DNA from: Hypsibius dujardini | Taxonomy: Eukaryota; Tardigrada; Eutardigrada; Parachela; Hypsibiidae | Direction of reading: 5' to 3' | DNA: 31,865 nucleotides | NCBI GenBank assembly: GCA_001579985.1 | Contig: LRSR01002219.1 | Location: 1 to 31,865, forward strand | Shown: positions 1 through 10,529 of the stretch, in pieces | Numbering within the stretch: the stretch's first letter is position 1 | How the letters are laid out: each line of letters opens with the position of its first letter | Notes under the pieces: model-generated | Database searches by the model: none | Seen by the model: the letters and a program-made list of their open reading frames with translations, nothing else | What the model was told of the DNA's origin: nothing | Translations under genes and position numbers: made by a program

Positions 1-232
1 AATATAACGAGAAAAACAAACGCTTCGTTGATGCGAACAATTAAATAAGTACATGATAGTACAGGATAAAATTCAGATTTTTTCAATAAATTTAGGTAAA
101 CGAAAGTACGAATAGTAATAAGGAAAAAAATGTCATACGTAACTTTAATTATTAGCAACAAAATTAATAAAAAATAACAACAAGAATTAAAAATTAATTA
201 ATAACAAAATTAAAATTAAAATTAATATTTAC
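1..232. other. AT-rich non-coding sequence
   Basis: Strongly A/T-rich, with short ATTAAA- and AAAATT-type runs and no coding signal on either strand. It probably lies within the intron that follows the first coding exon of the CDC34-like gene. Confidence 0.4.
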
Positions 233-387
233 CAAAACTGAATGAGACTTTCATCCAATGGGATATCATGACACAACGTCTTTAATGGCAAAACAGCATT
301 TTTGTTCATCAATTTGTGGATTGCCTGATCGAAACGCCACAAACACTTCAAAAAGTCACTTGCCGTAAACGAAAAATCAAAAACACC
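233..387 (-). CDS. unassigned exon-like open frame inside the CDC34-like gene's intron
   Basis: The minus strand has an acceptor ending GCGTAG at 388-393, then a 155-nt stretch without stops and a donor TTTTG/GTAAAT at 233/232. In frame it reads GVFDFSFTASDFLKCLWRFD and continues to about DESLIQF, an ordinary globular composition in otherwise AT-rich DNA. It starts in phase 0 and ends in phase 2. The preceding CDC34-like exon ends in phase 2, so the two cannot join directly, and this sequence does not resemble the second exon expected of that family. It could be an exon of a nested gene or a chance frame. I do not recognise the protein. Confidence 0.3.
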
Positions 388-558
388 CTACGCAAATAAT
401 GAATCAATCAATCGTCCATTAGAAATTACAGGACAATAACAGCTCACAAAAACGGAGCTGCTCAATCAATCAAGCGCTAAATGAATTCAAAAACAATGAA
501 TCAATTCAATCATTCAATCAATCAATCGAGACAACCAGGACTTTATAAGAAAACTTAC

Positions 559-788
559 ATGGATGCCCGGAAATAACCGCCCTGATATATCGTCTCCGGT
601 ACTCCGAAAATTCCCACCTCCCATTCGAATAAGTTGTCATCCTTTAGCAATTTGCAGCGGAATCCCTCTATAGGTTCCTTCTGTAGCGCAGTAAACTCCT
701 GCATCAAGACGCGCACGGCATGCTGATTGCCGGTCGAACCCATCGCTGCCTTCGCCGCGCGCGCCAACGGTTGCGAAGTTCCCGCCAT
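559..788 (-). CDS. CDC34/UBE2R-like E2 ubiquitin-conjugating enzyme, first coding exon (partial)
   Basis: E2 enzymes accept activated ubiquitin from E1 on a catalytic cysteine; the CDC34/UBE2R family works with cullin-RING ligases. This exon encodes 76 residues. After a 25-residue Ala/Ser-rich leader comes the first helix and start of the UBC fold: LMQEFTALQKEPIEGF, then NLFEWEVGIFG and YQGGYFRAS, which match the spacing LxGLQEEPVEGF...WEVAIFG...YEGGYFKA of UBE2R1/2. The exon ends at GCATCCAT/GTAAGT in phase 2, so the next residue is probably Met. The catalytic cysteine and acidic tail lie beyond the window's left edge. I chose ATG 788 because a good acceptor (CCCTTTCTAG) lies just upstream, near 820; the frame stays open to another ATG at 836 on the far side of that acceptor. 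A donor GTGAGT at 913-908 suggests an upstream 5'UTR exon. Confidence 0.82.
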
Positions 789-1587
789 GTTATCAGTCGT
801 GCTCGAACAAGAGGAAAGACCTAGAAAGGGACACAATAAAAAAGATTAGCGTCACGGCGCGAAGGTGTCAAACTGGTTATGCAACAGGCTTGTCTCAGAC
901 TAATAGTACTCACACTCTGGGATGGCGCTCCGCACTCGCGTTTACCATGCGGGCACGGCCCAGTGAGGGAGCCGCGACCTCTAAGAAATGTCAGGCAGCG
1001 GTGGAGTTCCCACGACTTGAAGGAGTTACATTGGCAACTGCAGGTGCGTGAAGGTCTTTTGAGCGAGATCAGTAAGATGTATTCCTTCTCGTGGCGTCTC
1101 AACTCCGAAACTTTTCTTCAACGCAGTTCACCGAGCTTCCCCAACGAAATCCCGACAGACGGTTAGTGTGAAATCAAACTAGATGAGCAGCGGGAATAAA
1201 AAGCAAGCATCATCGCATTTCGGAAAAAATAACACCATGTGATCGTTGTGGAGCGATTTCGCGTGCCTTCCGTTCCTTTCTCCAACTTCTTACCTCCGAA
1301 ACTTTTTCTGCACAACAGGTCGCCAAATTTTCTCAATTATTTCCAAGTGAAAAGTGACAGCGAAAATAACTTTCACACGTCGCGGACGAAAGAAATGGCT
1401 CTGGAATTTGGGGGAAAAGAACGAAAAATCATTTTTCAAAAATGACTTTATGAGTTGACCTGATTGACTGATTGTCAATTTCCCTCCCCTGCATTTCTCC
1501 GCCCCGAAACTTTTTTCCGACATGGATTTGCCCAGTATCCTTGACGCTTAACACATTAAAAAGTTCGACAGACCTGAATGGAGCACA
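789..1587. promoter_or_regulatory. probable shared 5' region between CDC34-like gene and plus-strand candidate
   Basis: It contains the putative 5'UTR intron (about 821-913) and upstream 5'UTR exon of the minus-strand CDC34-like gene, followed by about 400 bp with no convincing gene before the candidate plus-strand start at 1588. The open frame at 879-1166 (plus) has no splice or start context I trust. No TATA box or other core promoter element stands out. Confidence 0.3.
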
Positions 1588-2627
1588 ATGGGGACGGAAC
1601 AATCACGCGTAACTCCGGCAAATTCACCAACAGAAAAAATGACCGGATTCTGTGGAGAAGTTCTCCTGCCGTCGGATGACGAGCTCGGCCCTTTTCCTGC
1701 AAACAAGGTGATGATATATTCAGATGTCTCTTACAATCAATAATATAACTCTAATTATTAAGAAGTTGGCCCAAAAATTGCAAGAGTTGAGAGAGCGAAG
1801 AGCGACAAAACAACAAACGAAATATGAAAAGAAATCCGAAGAAAACGTAAACGACCTGTACTGTCTGTCACACACACTGTGGCCATATTATAGCTCTAAC
1901 CGAGTTAAGCCATTTACACTGTCGGGTGGTCAGTGTCTGCAGTCGCGCATCGACCGAGCTAAATGGCTTAACTCGGTTAGCGCTACAATTTGGCCACGTG
2001 TGTGACTGCGGTGTATGTGGTATGCAGATGGGAGCAAATCGAATTTAGACCTGAAAATTCACCAATTAACGGTTGAAAAACTCGAAAACGTCGGGCCTTT
2101 ACAGCATTCTTCCTTTAATAGTGTCAATTCTCGTCAAAAAACAAGAACACAGGAGCAGAAAAAAAGTGCTTGAATTAAAAAATAACACCCAGAAGATATT
2201 ATCGTATTACTAGCTGCTAAAACGGCAGAGGCCCAGCATGGGCACCCAAAAAGCGATGCCTGAATACAAGGTAACATACATTGGAACACAACAGAAACTA
2301 CAACTAAACTATATGCCACGATGGGTCAATCGACCGAGAGTCATGGCATTCCGTGAGAGAGGGGTGGGAGATCAAAAAGACGTCCGTCTGGATATGTGCA
2401 TGCTGCACCGCCCACAAAGAGGTGGTATGGCGCTTGACTTGGACCACCGGTATCCCGATACCCGACGTCCGCCCGGGCCTCCGGGTGACCCGTACTGTTC
2501 TTCGTTGATGGGCGACCTGTGTAAACGTACCAAAGTGTCAGATAAACGTTTCAGCAATCACGCAGGCAGTCCGTCTTACCCGGTGATGCCTTGTAACCGT
2601 TTTGTCGAGTGGTACCTTTCGGTCTGA
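1588..2627 (+). CDS. candidate three-exon gene, unrecognised basic protein (about 205 aa)
   Basis: Three exons join in phase 0: 1588-1707 (ends AACAAG/GTGATG), 1763-1846 (acceptor ATTATTAAG, donor AAAAC/GTAAAC) and 2214-2627 (acceptor TATTACTAG, stop at 2625-2627). The first intron would be 55 nt. The N-terminus reads MGTEQSRVTPANSPTEKMTG, then an acidic patch (LPSDDELGPF). Exon 2 is a charged, probably helical segment (KLAQKLQELRERRATKQQ). Exon 3 is basic and Pro/Arg-rich. I recognise no family. The second intron holds the foldback element at 1868-2004. Doubt comes from the last 77 nt, which run antisense to the terminal exon of the better supported AT-hook gene; the C-terminus here may be wrong. 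Confidence 0.38.
1868..2004. mobile_element. foldback MITE, family A copy 1
   Basis: A near-perfect inverted repeat of about 48 bp. The left arm begins GTCACACACACTGTGGCC and ends CCGAGTTAAGCCATTTA. The right arm, reverse-complemented, begins GTCACACACGTGGCC and ends with the same CCGAGTTAAGCCATTTA. The loop is about 40 bp. There is no coding capacity. A second, diverged copy lies at 15279-15399, which supports a mobile family rather than a local hairpin. Confidence 0.75.
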
Positions 2628-3860
2628 AAGAAAAGACAAGGTTGGCGTCGGGGATGAGACACCATGATCACCATGATCAGTGTAAGCTTCATGAAATCCA
2701 AGCTCGGTCAAACGAAGGTTTTTAATAAGCGATAAAAGTGCTAAACGCCACGTTGTGTGTCTTTAATCCTTCAGTACTCGTAAGGCTTTCCGTACCTTCC
2801 AGGTGAAACTTTGTATCCATTAGCCTTAGTTGATCCTTTTGGCCGACCTCGTTTGCTTGCTGCCAAAAAATGCTGGCAAGTTATATGCCGATTTCTGTAT
2901 TGGACACATATTGTCTATCAAGTTGCCTGCCTGCCTGCCAGTCTCCCTGTATGTCTATCTGTCTGTCTGCCTGTCTGACTGTCTGTTTGTCTGACCGTCT
3001 GTTTATCTGTCTGCCTGTTTGTCTATCTGTCTGTCTTTCTGACTGTCTTAGCGCTTGTCTATTTGCTTTACTGCCTCTTAATCAGCTAATCTTAGTCTTA
3101 GTTATCTACTAATATACGTACCGCACTGGACACTCTTACGGCGTTGTCTGACCGCCCCGGAAATGGAAGCTGCGTGGGGGAGTGGTTCAGGTGTGGACAG
3201 AGTTTGAGCGACTTGATCTTGTGAGTCACGGTGTGCTCCCACAGGTCTGCCAGCACTGACTCGATAACCTGCAGCAGCGGTTGTTCCTTTTGGCCGTCCT
3301 CTGGGCCGTTTAACGAACTCTGGAATACCATACAACACTCGTGAATATAAGTGTCTTTTCAACCGGGCGGCGACCGATTCTCGAGTAGTTAGTCATTCAC
3401 ACCAATCAAGTGATGAACGAATAAGAAATATACCGTGCTGTTAAACATGCTAACAAAAATCTAAATCAATGAATCAATGTAGGCTGCAAGGCTTGACCAA
3501 GCAAAGCAACGACATCAAACAAAAAAATAGAATACACTTAATCAATCAATCAATCCATGACATGCGCACTGAATTATCTCAAATTTCCACAGCCAATTTC
3601 TAAAATGCTTCTTTTACCGAGAAAACAGTTACCACACTTGTGCGGAGGTACGCACCGGAAATTAAATTCATTTTTTCGTCCGCTGGAACATGTCCGGTGG
3701 AGCTCATACCGCGGGGGAAATGATCGAATCCGTGTGAAGTGAGTGGGAAGCTGGACGACGCCATCATGGCTTGCTTACTACGATTATCGGAAAAGGCCTC
3801 GCTGCTGTCGGAGTCCGCCTCAGAGTCCGTCGGAGCTAGACCCGTTGTACCGTCCTGCAT
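2551..3860 (-). CDS. AT-hook repeat protein (179 aa, four exons)
   Basis: Exons on the minus strand: 3860-3656, 3319-3122, 2859-2796 and 2623-2551, all with usable GT-AG sites and matching phases (1, 1, 2). Residues 1-68 are acidic and Ser-rich (TDSEADSDSSEAFSDN). Three copies of an AT-hook-bearing unit follow: KRPRGRPKGTTAAAGYRVSAG (residues about 72-92, split here as KRPRGRPKGTT plus AAAGYRVSAG), SKRGRPKGSTKANGYKVSPG (136-155) and GRPKGTTRQNGYKASPG (155-171). The third hook's Arg codon is split by the last intron, and splicing restores it exactly, which strongly supports the model. The tail is KTDCLRDC. GRP flanked by basic residues is the AT-hook core that binds the minor groove of AT-rich DNA, so a chromatin or DNA-binding role is inferred. 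A donor CACCGG/GTAAGA inside exon 4 would allow another C-terminus. Confidence 0.7.
2915..3058 (+). repeat. degenerate TGTC/TGCC tetranucleotide array in AT-hook gene intron 2
   Basis: Repeated CTGT and CTGC units with interruptions fill most of the intron between AT-hook gene exons 2 and 3. Open frames here are repeat artefacts. Confidence 0.8.
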
Positions 3861-4816
3861 TTCTTAAGAGATTTCTCTGGAAAACTATAGCATGTGCAAA
3901 ATTAGGATGATCAGGAAATCAGGATTTCGATACACTGTATTTCAATTTCCAGAACAACTGCTGCTCAACCCATGAACTCACAGTACGCATACTGCTGACA
4001 AATAAACAAATCAATCAATCAGTGTTCTCTCGCTGTTCCTGTTGTACAACAATTTTGTTCCCGCTCCTTAACTATGTTGTTCCTGCCGCATGACATTCTT
4101 GTTCTTCGCTTCATACTTGTTTTTCTCCCCTCTCTTCTCTGGGTCCTCCAAATTACTCGTATCATCCCATTCCGACAAGTCCTTTGGGCTTTCGGCCAGT
4201 CGTCTATCAATCAATCTCCGTTGTTATTCCCTGAATAATGATGGGCAGAAACCTGTAAAACCCGTACGAATGTACAGTAGGACGCTCGGCACAAATGACA
4301 CTGCTGTGCTGTTTAAAATGCATTTAAACAATATTTCGAGTGGCTCAAATAGCGGCTTGTCATTTAAATAAAATGCAATGTTTTTATTTTATATCAAGTA
4401 ACAAAACAAAAATCGATATTTAATTAAAAGCATGTTTTTATTTAAGTCATTAAATTACTTTCAATATGGCGGTATTTTATTTTAAATTCTATTTTAAATG
4501 ATTGAAAACGTGGAAAACGTTCTTTCTAATGAAAAAAGCTTTATTTTTAAATAATTTTGCCGGTGAATTTAAATTTATTTATTATTTCATTACCTTCCAA
4601 CACAAAATGACCACTACACTATAATACTGCAAATTTACAAATTACAAACGTACGGTAATGAGGGGCCAGGTGCTGAGATAATGTACATACGTATTATTAT
4701 TGACTAACAATGCTGAATACAATACAAAACATGCAAATGTAGATCATGGCTTATGGGGGAGACGTGAGCCCACTCCATTTTCAATATATAAAGACTAAGA
4801 ATAGTGACCACAGTTA
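3861..4816. other. intergenic, AT-rich; no gene seen
   Basis: Lies between the 5' end of the AT-hook gene and the 3' end of the reticulon gene, both on the minus strand. 4300-4620 is rich in TTTAAA and ATTTTA motifs. The 93-codon plus-strand frame at 4090-4371 shows no splice context or protein character I trust. The reticulon 3'UTR probably enters from the right. Confidence 0.4.
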
Positions 4817-6695
4817 TTACTGAATCTTCTCGCGTTTCTCAACGATCGTTCTCTTTTCCACCTTCACACCGGCAGCCGGTACACGGCCTCCGTTTGCCTT
4901 TCCCTTTCGCTCCGCACGATGCAGCATCCCCGCCGCTCGCCGCTTGACATCCTCCATCCGGTCCCTCATCACGCGCAGCATCCGGTCAATCTGCGCGCGG
5001 TACGTCACGTAGAATTTGGGCACGGTGAAGGCCAACGCCCACACCACCATCGCCAGCGTGAGGAGGTTGAACCACGCGCCCACGTAGGTCATCAGGTAGA
5101 TGGCCAGTGCCCACTTGAGACTCTGACCCAAGCTGTCCGCTAAGAAGACGTTACGCATCCGGATAAGGGTTTGGTTGACCGGCTGCAGCAGCATGTCCAC
5201 CTGCTGGTGCGCGTACTCTGGCGGAATGACGACGTCCAGCTCCAGCAGGCGCTGGAACGGATGGGCACTGCCTGGGCGTTGTTGCAGAGTGAATATCAAC
5301 TGCCGGGCAAAGACGAGCGCGCTGGCTAGCAATAGAACGGTCAGCGCTCCGTAAGACAAGACCGAGATGAAGCTGAAACGGCCAATTACTATGAATAATC
5401 GGCAGGGGCATATACGATTGTAGACAGAGAGACAACGAGAGGCAGACATGACGCATGGAGGCAGACCGATGGGTAAAGAGAGGAGAGTGAGGCAAATAGA
5501 AGAGCAGGCACAGGCACGCAAAGCTGCATATAGTCAGCAAATCTGGAGGCACATAATACACGCAGGCAAGCAGACACAGGCACACGACCGGACAAAGGCT
5601 AAGCAACACATACAGGCACTCATATGGATGCACAAACAACGACCACAACCAGCTACAGACATTGAGGCACAGACAAAAGCAGACGGGGTTCCAAACCAGA
5701 TATAGGCAAGGACACAAGAAAAGGCAAAAGATGAGTTTCAGGCACGGATCAAGAGATACTTAGGCAACCTATCGTAGACAGGGACCGGCACTGGCACGAC
5801 AAACGTACGCAGAAGTGAACGACAGACATCGCCTTTCGACAAATGAGGATGCAGTCACGACACTCGCACAAAGACACGGATTAGGAGGTGCCACAGATAT
5901 ATACAGGCACAGGCAGAAACCTCCGGGGACCCAAACGACACCACGGATTTAGTCTCCCATACAGACACAGATACTGACACAGATACAATGACAGACACAA
6001 ACAACACGGGCATACAGTACACTGTTTTACTGACAGAGCAGACAGGAAATCCAGACATACCTGAAATACGCCAGCGAGAAGAGAACGAATCCTCCGAAGC
6101 TGAAAATGACCGCAGAGTCCTTGACGTTCTGCCACATCACCAAGTCGCGGATGTAATGTGACACGGCCCGACGACGTCGAATAGTCGCCTGATCCGGGAT
6201 CTCCCGCGGGATGAACGACGGTCCAAGTTCATCCATCGCCGGCGCCATCGAGGGTTGTTGTTCCGGCTGTCGCTGCTGTTGACCGTTCCAGTAGTGCTCG
6301 CCGAAGATCTCCCGCTCACGCTGCGCGAGCTCCTCCCCGGTCAGTTGGAGCAGGCTATCATTCCCGTATGAATCCATACGGTCGCGGTCCACGTAATCAT
6401 CCATTGGCTGCTGCTGCTCCATCATCGAAGCTGGGGCATTGCGGACCTGGGTCTCCCCTTGGTTGATCAGTCGTTGTTGGTCACTTCGAAGCACGGCAGG
6501 ATTATTGTCGTTACTGTTGTAATCCATACGTTCGTTATACTGCAAATTCCCGGGCTGTTCGATGAGGAAACGGTTCTGCGGCGATTGGTCGCCGAATTTC
6601 TGCTGGAAGGCCATCTCATCGGACTGCTGAAAGTTAGGACTGGGGTTGAAGGGTGGCGCGTCCGGATTCAGTTCGTAATCATGATGCTGTTCCAT
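4817..6695 (-). CDS. reticulon (RHD-containing ER-shaping protein, 396 aa)
   Basis: Reticulons insert two hydrophobic hairpins into the ER membrane and curve tubules. Exon 1 (6695-6061) encodes a polar, Gln/Asn-rich N-terminus (QQQPMDDYVDRDRMDS) and the start of the reticulon homology domain. It ends in phase 2 at TTTCAG/GTATGT. Exon 2 (5372-4817) begins after GCCGTTTCAG. The domain runs from DLVMWQNVKDS (residue 184; compare DLLYWRDIKKT of vertebrate RTNs) through hydrophobic segment 1 (about 194-233), a loop of about 60 residues containing HPFQRLLELDVVIP and FLADSLGQSLKWA, and segment 2 (about 299-330, with TYVGAWFNLLTL), to YRAQIDRML. The tail is basic and ends EKIQ, without a clear KKXX signal. 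The N-terminal region is not conserved in this family, so only the C-terminal domain identifies it. The start is the first ATG of an open exon. Confidence 0.92.
5440..6010 (-). repeat. (ACAG)-rich degenerate tetranucleotide sequence in the reticulon intron
   Basis: GACAGACA, GGCACAG and ACAGACAC motifs recur through the single reticulon intron (5373-6060). In the gene's sense they read as CTGT/CTGC. Several apparent frames on both strands are produced by this repetition and are not genes. Confidence 0.65.
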
Positions 6696-8230
6696 TTTGC
6701 ACTAATGAACTGGTACACCTTGAGTCGCAAATTGGTTTAAAAATTCACTTTGGTGAAATTTTGCTCTTAATGAAACGTTTCTTGTAAGAGAGAGAGGAAA
6801 TGAACGCTCGCAATGAAATTGCAGCACATTTTGTGCAGGTTTTGAGAGCGAGGAGCATTGGTAAGCAGTGGAAGTTTCCGTTGAATGGAAATCCCATCGC
6901 CACTTGTTAGCTGTCACGAATGGTTGAGGCCGCCGCCCGGGTACAGTATACAGTAAATACAAAATAGTGCACACACATCGACAGACAGAGACAGGGTGGG
7001 GATTTCCTAGTTGATGTGTTGTGTCTGGCGCATAAATAGGTGCACATCGATTGCCGGCATGGTTGGCTGTTAATGTCTATACAGGCCCCAATGGTAAAAC
7101 CTTTGGCATTCCTATGGAAATTTCCTGAACCCGACTGCGAGATGATCTTTGTAAACGTTTTAGTATTTCTATGTCACTTCCAAAGAGGATATTATAATAT
7201 AAGGCAGACCAAGCCAAATCCCACGGGGAGACACGCGTGTGAAAAACACAAGACTTGTTTTATTAAATTATTTTAAATTATTTTTGGATCGATGAATGAG
7301 CCGCATTTCTTTTTTTGATAAAAAGGGGAAAAAACCAGTTTAACACAAAGTTTGTCACGCACGGGGGCCCACAAAAAAATCCATTTCTCTTCCAAATGGC
7401 TCATTTGATTACTTATCCTCTTTGACATCTGCAAAATTATAAAAATACCCAGAACGAAATCTTGATTGTTTCCCGTACGTATTATTTTTCATTGCAAAAC
7501 CACCTCTATAAGAGCTCTTCTTTCGGGTAGAAATTAAGCAATTTCCCTGTGAGACAAAGTTACGAGGAAGAGAGCAGTATAAACACAGTAAAAAGCATGT
7601 CTCTTTTAGGCGCACTTTGCCAGCACAAGTTAGCAAATTGAAACCAAACGTTTGCTTAGACACCAAATCTATGGGATGTAGTACAGTATAGTGTACCACG
7701 TGGTCAATTGTCCATAGTTTTTTAGTTTTTAAAAATTGTTTCATGGATTTAATTTTTTAGATAAATTGGAAAAAAATTATGTCTATCTAGATATGTAAAG
7801 TCCAGCCATATTCTGTGCGATCGGTGCGATCGATACGGATTATCATTTAATTTTACTTTAATTTCAGATTTTCTTCACTTTGCGAGACCGGTGTGTCTGT
7901 CCGTAGATTTACGATCTGGCTTTTATTAAGCAATATGCGCCATGACAAATAGTCCTTTTCCGAACACGAAGACGCGACATGCAATTGATCGTGAGATCGT
8001 GTATGAGTTACACCAACGGTTCAGGAATTCACGAGCAAATCGCCATTTCCTCGTGAAGTTGTGTGCAGCAACACACGAGCACACATCATACGAAGTGTTG
8101 TCATTGGTCTGTTCGCTTTTTGTCGCAATCGAGCGCCTCCTGTCTTCGTGTCGATGTGTCGAGGAAAGGCGCATATTGTTTATTATATATCCTCTTTGCG
8201 CCATTTCGTGCAGGCTCAACCGGAGCAGCT
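6696..8230. other. intergenic; no supported gene
   Basis: This is the region upstream of the reticulon start. A 111-codon minus-strand frame (7744-7409) and frames open on both strands at 7926-8240 were examined. None shows splice sites, family resemblance or a convincing start, so I leave them uncalled. Confidence 0.35.
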
Positions 8231-8239
8231 GCCCGTCCA

Positions 8240-8582
8240 CTACTTGCCTGCCTGCCTGCCTGTCCGTCTGTCCGTCTGTCTGTCCATCCGTCAACCCGCC
8301 CGTCCATCCATCCGTAAATCCGTTTATGCGTCCGTCAGTCCGCCCGTAAATTCGTCCGTCAATCCGCCCTTCCATCCGTCTGTCTGTCCGTCCGTCCGTC
8401 CATCCCTCTGTCTGTCCGTCCGTCAGTCCGTCCGTTAGTCCGTTCACATGTTAGTCCGTCTATCCGTTCGCCCGTCTGTCTATCCGCCTATCCGTCCGTC
8501 TGTTTGTTTTCTCATCCACCTGTCCGCCCGTCTGTATGTCCGTCCGCCTGTCCGTAGCCCTGCTCCTCCGTCCGTCCGTTTA
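8240..8582 (+). repeat. degenerate (TCCG/TCTG)n array, about 340 bp
   Basis: Tightly packed CCGTCCGT, CTGTCCGT and CCATCCGT units, about 80 copies with base changes. It lies between genes, unlike most similar arrays here. Open frames on both strands (PSVCPSV, TDGQTDG patterns) are artefacts. Confidence 0.85.
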
Positions 8583-9777
8583 CCTTGCGGTTCCTTATCT
8601 TTGCCCTTGTTCAACATGTTTAGTTGATTAAACTTTCATTACACCGGATTAAAACTTACGAGGAGGAATGTACGAATTTGCACCTGGAGGAAGTATGTTA
8701 AATGTAATCAGTTAACTCGAGGACTAGCTCGGAAAGCGCTAGCTGGACGTGACGCAATCCGTTCCGTTCCGCTTCATGCTGCACCTATTTGCTCACTCGT
8801 TTTCAATCAATCAAGTTATTGATCACTAGCTTGGTCGCTCAAATCGCACAAAACATCAGTTGCTTTTTATACGAATTATTATTTTATTTTTTGTCTCTGG
8901 AACGTCTCCCAATCCATTCTATCTTGTTTACCCATCTTTTAGTTTATTCTCAATACCTCATTCTTTCAGTCATACAGGATTGCTTATCGTATCATGTACA
9001 ATTGAGAAGGTACTTTGTTCATGCTTCTATTGGAAGGTATTTCCAACTCTGTTCCGTTAGGTCACATTAATCCTTTTGTTTTAGCTTCGATAATCTTGGT
9101 TTTGTTGGTAGTGTTTGTCCAGTATTTTGTGACACCGCATTGCCGCCGATCCATTGAAGTCTGTTTACTTACAATAAGTGCCGAATGCGCCGTGAATCCA
9201 GCAATCAATCAATCACCCAATCAAGAAAGCTTCGCAATAGTTTATTATTTTGTTTTTTTTATGTGAGTTTACCAGTTTACCAGTTTAACTATGATGTTAT
9301 TGTCATTTATTGTTATTTCATGTTTTGTTTCATAAATATACGGTTTATGTTTTCACTGCGCTGTTGTGAAACTTGAAAGCGGGCTAATTTTTATCGAATT
9401 AATTTGAGCTCTTGCATTGCAGGCATAAATTGATTTAATAAATAAATAAATAAATTTAAAATTAAAATACAATATATCCATTTTAAGCGACTGTGATTTA
9501 ATTGAAACTCCGAAAAATGTGTTCTAAATTACTGAGGTAATTGGCTTTCCCATAAGACCTTCTTCTCTTTTCATTTCAGAATCGGCACTATGATATCATT
9601 GCGGAAGACGTATGAACTCCGAACCGCCGAAGAAAGAACCGTGCATTAGTGCTCTTTCAATGATGTGTGTGAATTCATAAAAAGAAATAAAATGAATTAA
9701 AATTAGCCGGCAAAGTTTGCTTGAATAAAAAACTTATTTTATTTAAAAGAATAGCCGCATTCCAGCATATAAAATAG
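8583..9777. other. intergenic; no supported gene
   Basis: Short plus-strand frames with hydrophobic runs at 8789-9376 overlap one another in different frames and lack splice or start support. The right half is AT-rich. There is nothing I can annotate with confidence. Confidence 0.35.
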
Positions 9778-9861
9778 GATTTTAAATATAATAATAATTT
9801 AAAGTGAATTTAGTGATTTTAAATATAATAATAATTTAAAGTGAATTTAGTGATTTTAAAT
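9778..9861. repeat. 37-bp tandem duplication
   Basis: The unit begins GATTTTAAATATAATAATAA. It occurs at 9778-9814 and again, identical, at 9815-9851, followed by the first ten bases of a third copy. The perfect identity suggests a recent duplication. Confidence 0.9.
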
Positions 9862-10038
9862 AAAAAAAAGGGTACCACTATTGTCCCACCCTTCTCCCAC
9901 CCTTTCACTATAGTCCCAACCTTTTTGTTTTTTAATTTGAATAAAGTTGAATAATGGAACAGATGGCTGTTCTTGATTTATTACAGATAAAATCAAACAC
10001 CACGAGACTAAATAGGGATTGTTTTAGCGGTTACAAGA

Positions 10039-10218
10039 TTAGGGCAGAAAGTCAGTTTCCCAATCAGCATATGAAGCATACCGGTTCTTTCGCTGCCGAT
10101 ATCTTTGGTTGGTAAAGCTGCTCCGCTTCTTGGGAGCCTGTCTGTTCTGAGTCGGAAATACCTTCATTGTCATCTGAGCGGTCCCGTCATCTGCGACGGA
10201 GCTGTCACTCTCCCTCAT
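10039..10218 (-). CDS. small basic ORF (59 aa) inside the TIR element
   Basis: A complete frame from ATG 10218 to TAA 10039. It starts MRESDSSVADDGTAQMTMKV and continues with a basic stretch (APKKRSSFTNQRYRQRKNR), ending ADWETDFLP. The acidic-then-basic layout looks protein-like, and the basic patch could bind nucleic acid. I recognise no family. It may be a first exon or remnant of the element's own gene, a captured host exon, or chance. Confidence 0.35.
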   Translation of the reverse strand: MRESDSSVADDGTAQMTMKVFPTQNRQAPKKRSSFTNQRYRQRKNRYASYADWETDFLP

Positions 10219-10245
10219 TTTGTCTCGATACTGTAGTCAGAGTAC

Positions 10246-10529
10246 TACCGTATTCCCCCGATCTCAAGGGACAGTTAAGCCCCACCCCCTCCAGTCATCG
10301 GTTGACTGTTCGATCGGATTCACTGTGTTGTGATTAGTTGAAATTTAAGAGCAACTTGGCAGCGATTGATTGACTGATAAAGCGGAATTTCTTGACGCCT
10401 ACATTGAATCAGTTGATTGATTGATTGTAGGTAAACAATAGCAAACGATGATGAACAGATAAGATCCGGGGTGGATCAAATTAACTGGTAGGGCAAAAAA
10501 GTGTCCCTTGAGATCGGGGGATTACGGTA
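10246..10529. mobile_element. nested TA-flanked MITE (284 bp)
   Basis: The inverted ends are 28 bp with one mismatch: left TACCGTATTCCCCCGATCTC followed by AAGGGACA; right end, reverse-complemented, TACCGTAATCCCCCGATCTC followed by AAGGGACA. The outermost TA on each side fits a Tc1/mariner-type TA target duplication. It sits wholly within the larger TIR element and so inserted later. Confidence 0.82.

Noticed and set aside
2971-3112. Possible transmembrane protein rich in CLSVCLS
   Set aside because: A repeat-encoded frame within the AT-hook gene intron.
4090-4371. 93-codon plus-strand frame between the AT-hook and reticulon genes
   Set aside because: Low-complexity Phe/Ser/Leu start and no splice or start context.
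7409-7744. 111-codon minus-strand frame with an ATG
   Set aside because: No recognisable domain, unremarkable composition, and no transcript signals. A frame of this length can occur by chance in 32 kb.
7926-8447. 173-codon minus-strand and 135-codon plus-strand open frames
   Set aside because: Both strands are open over the same bases, half of each frame is encoded by the tetranucleotide array, and there is no splice or family support.
8240-8582. Regular short repeats resembling a CRISPR array
   Set aside because: The unit is four bases, there are no unique spacers of constant length, and the setting is an animal genome. It is a degenerate microsatellite.
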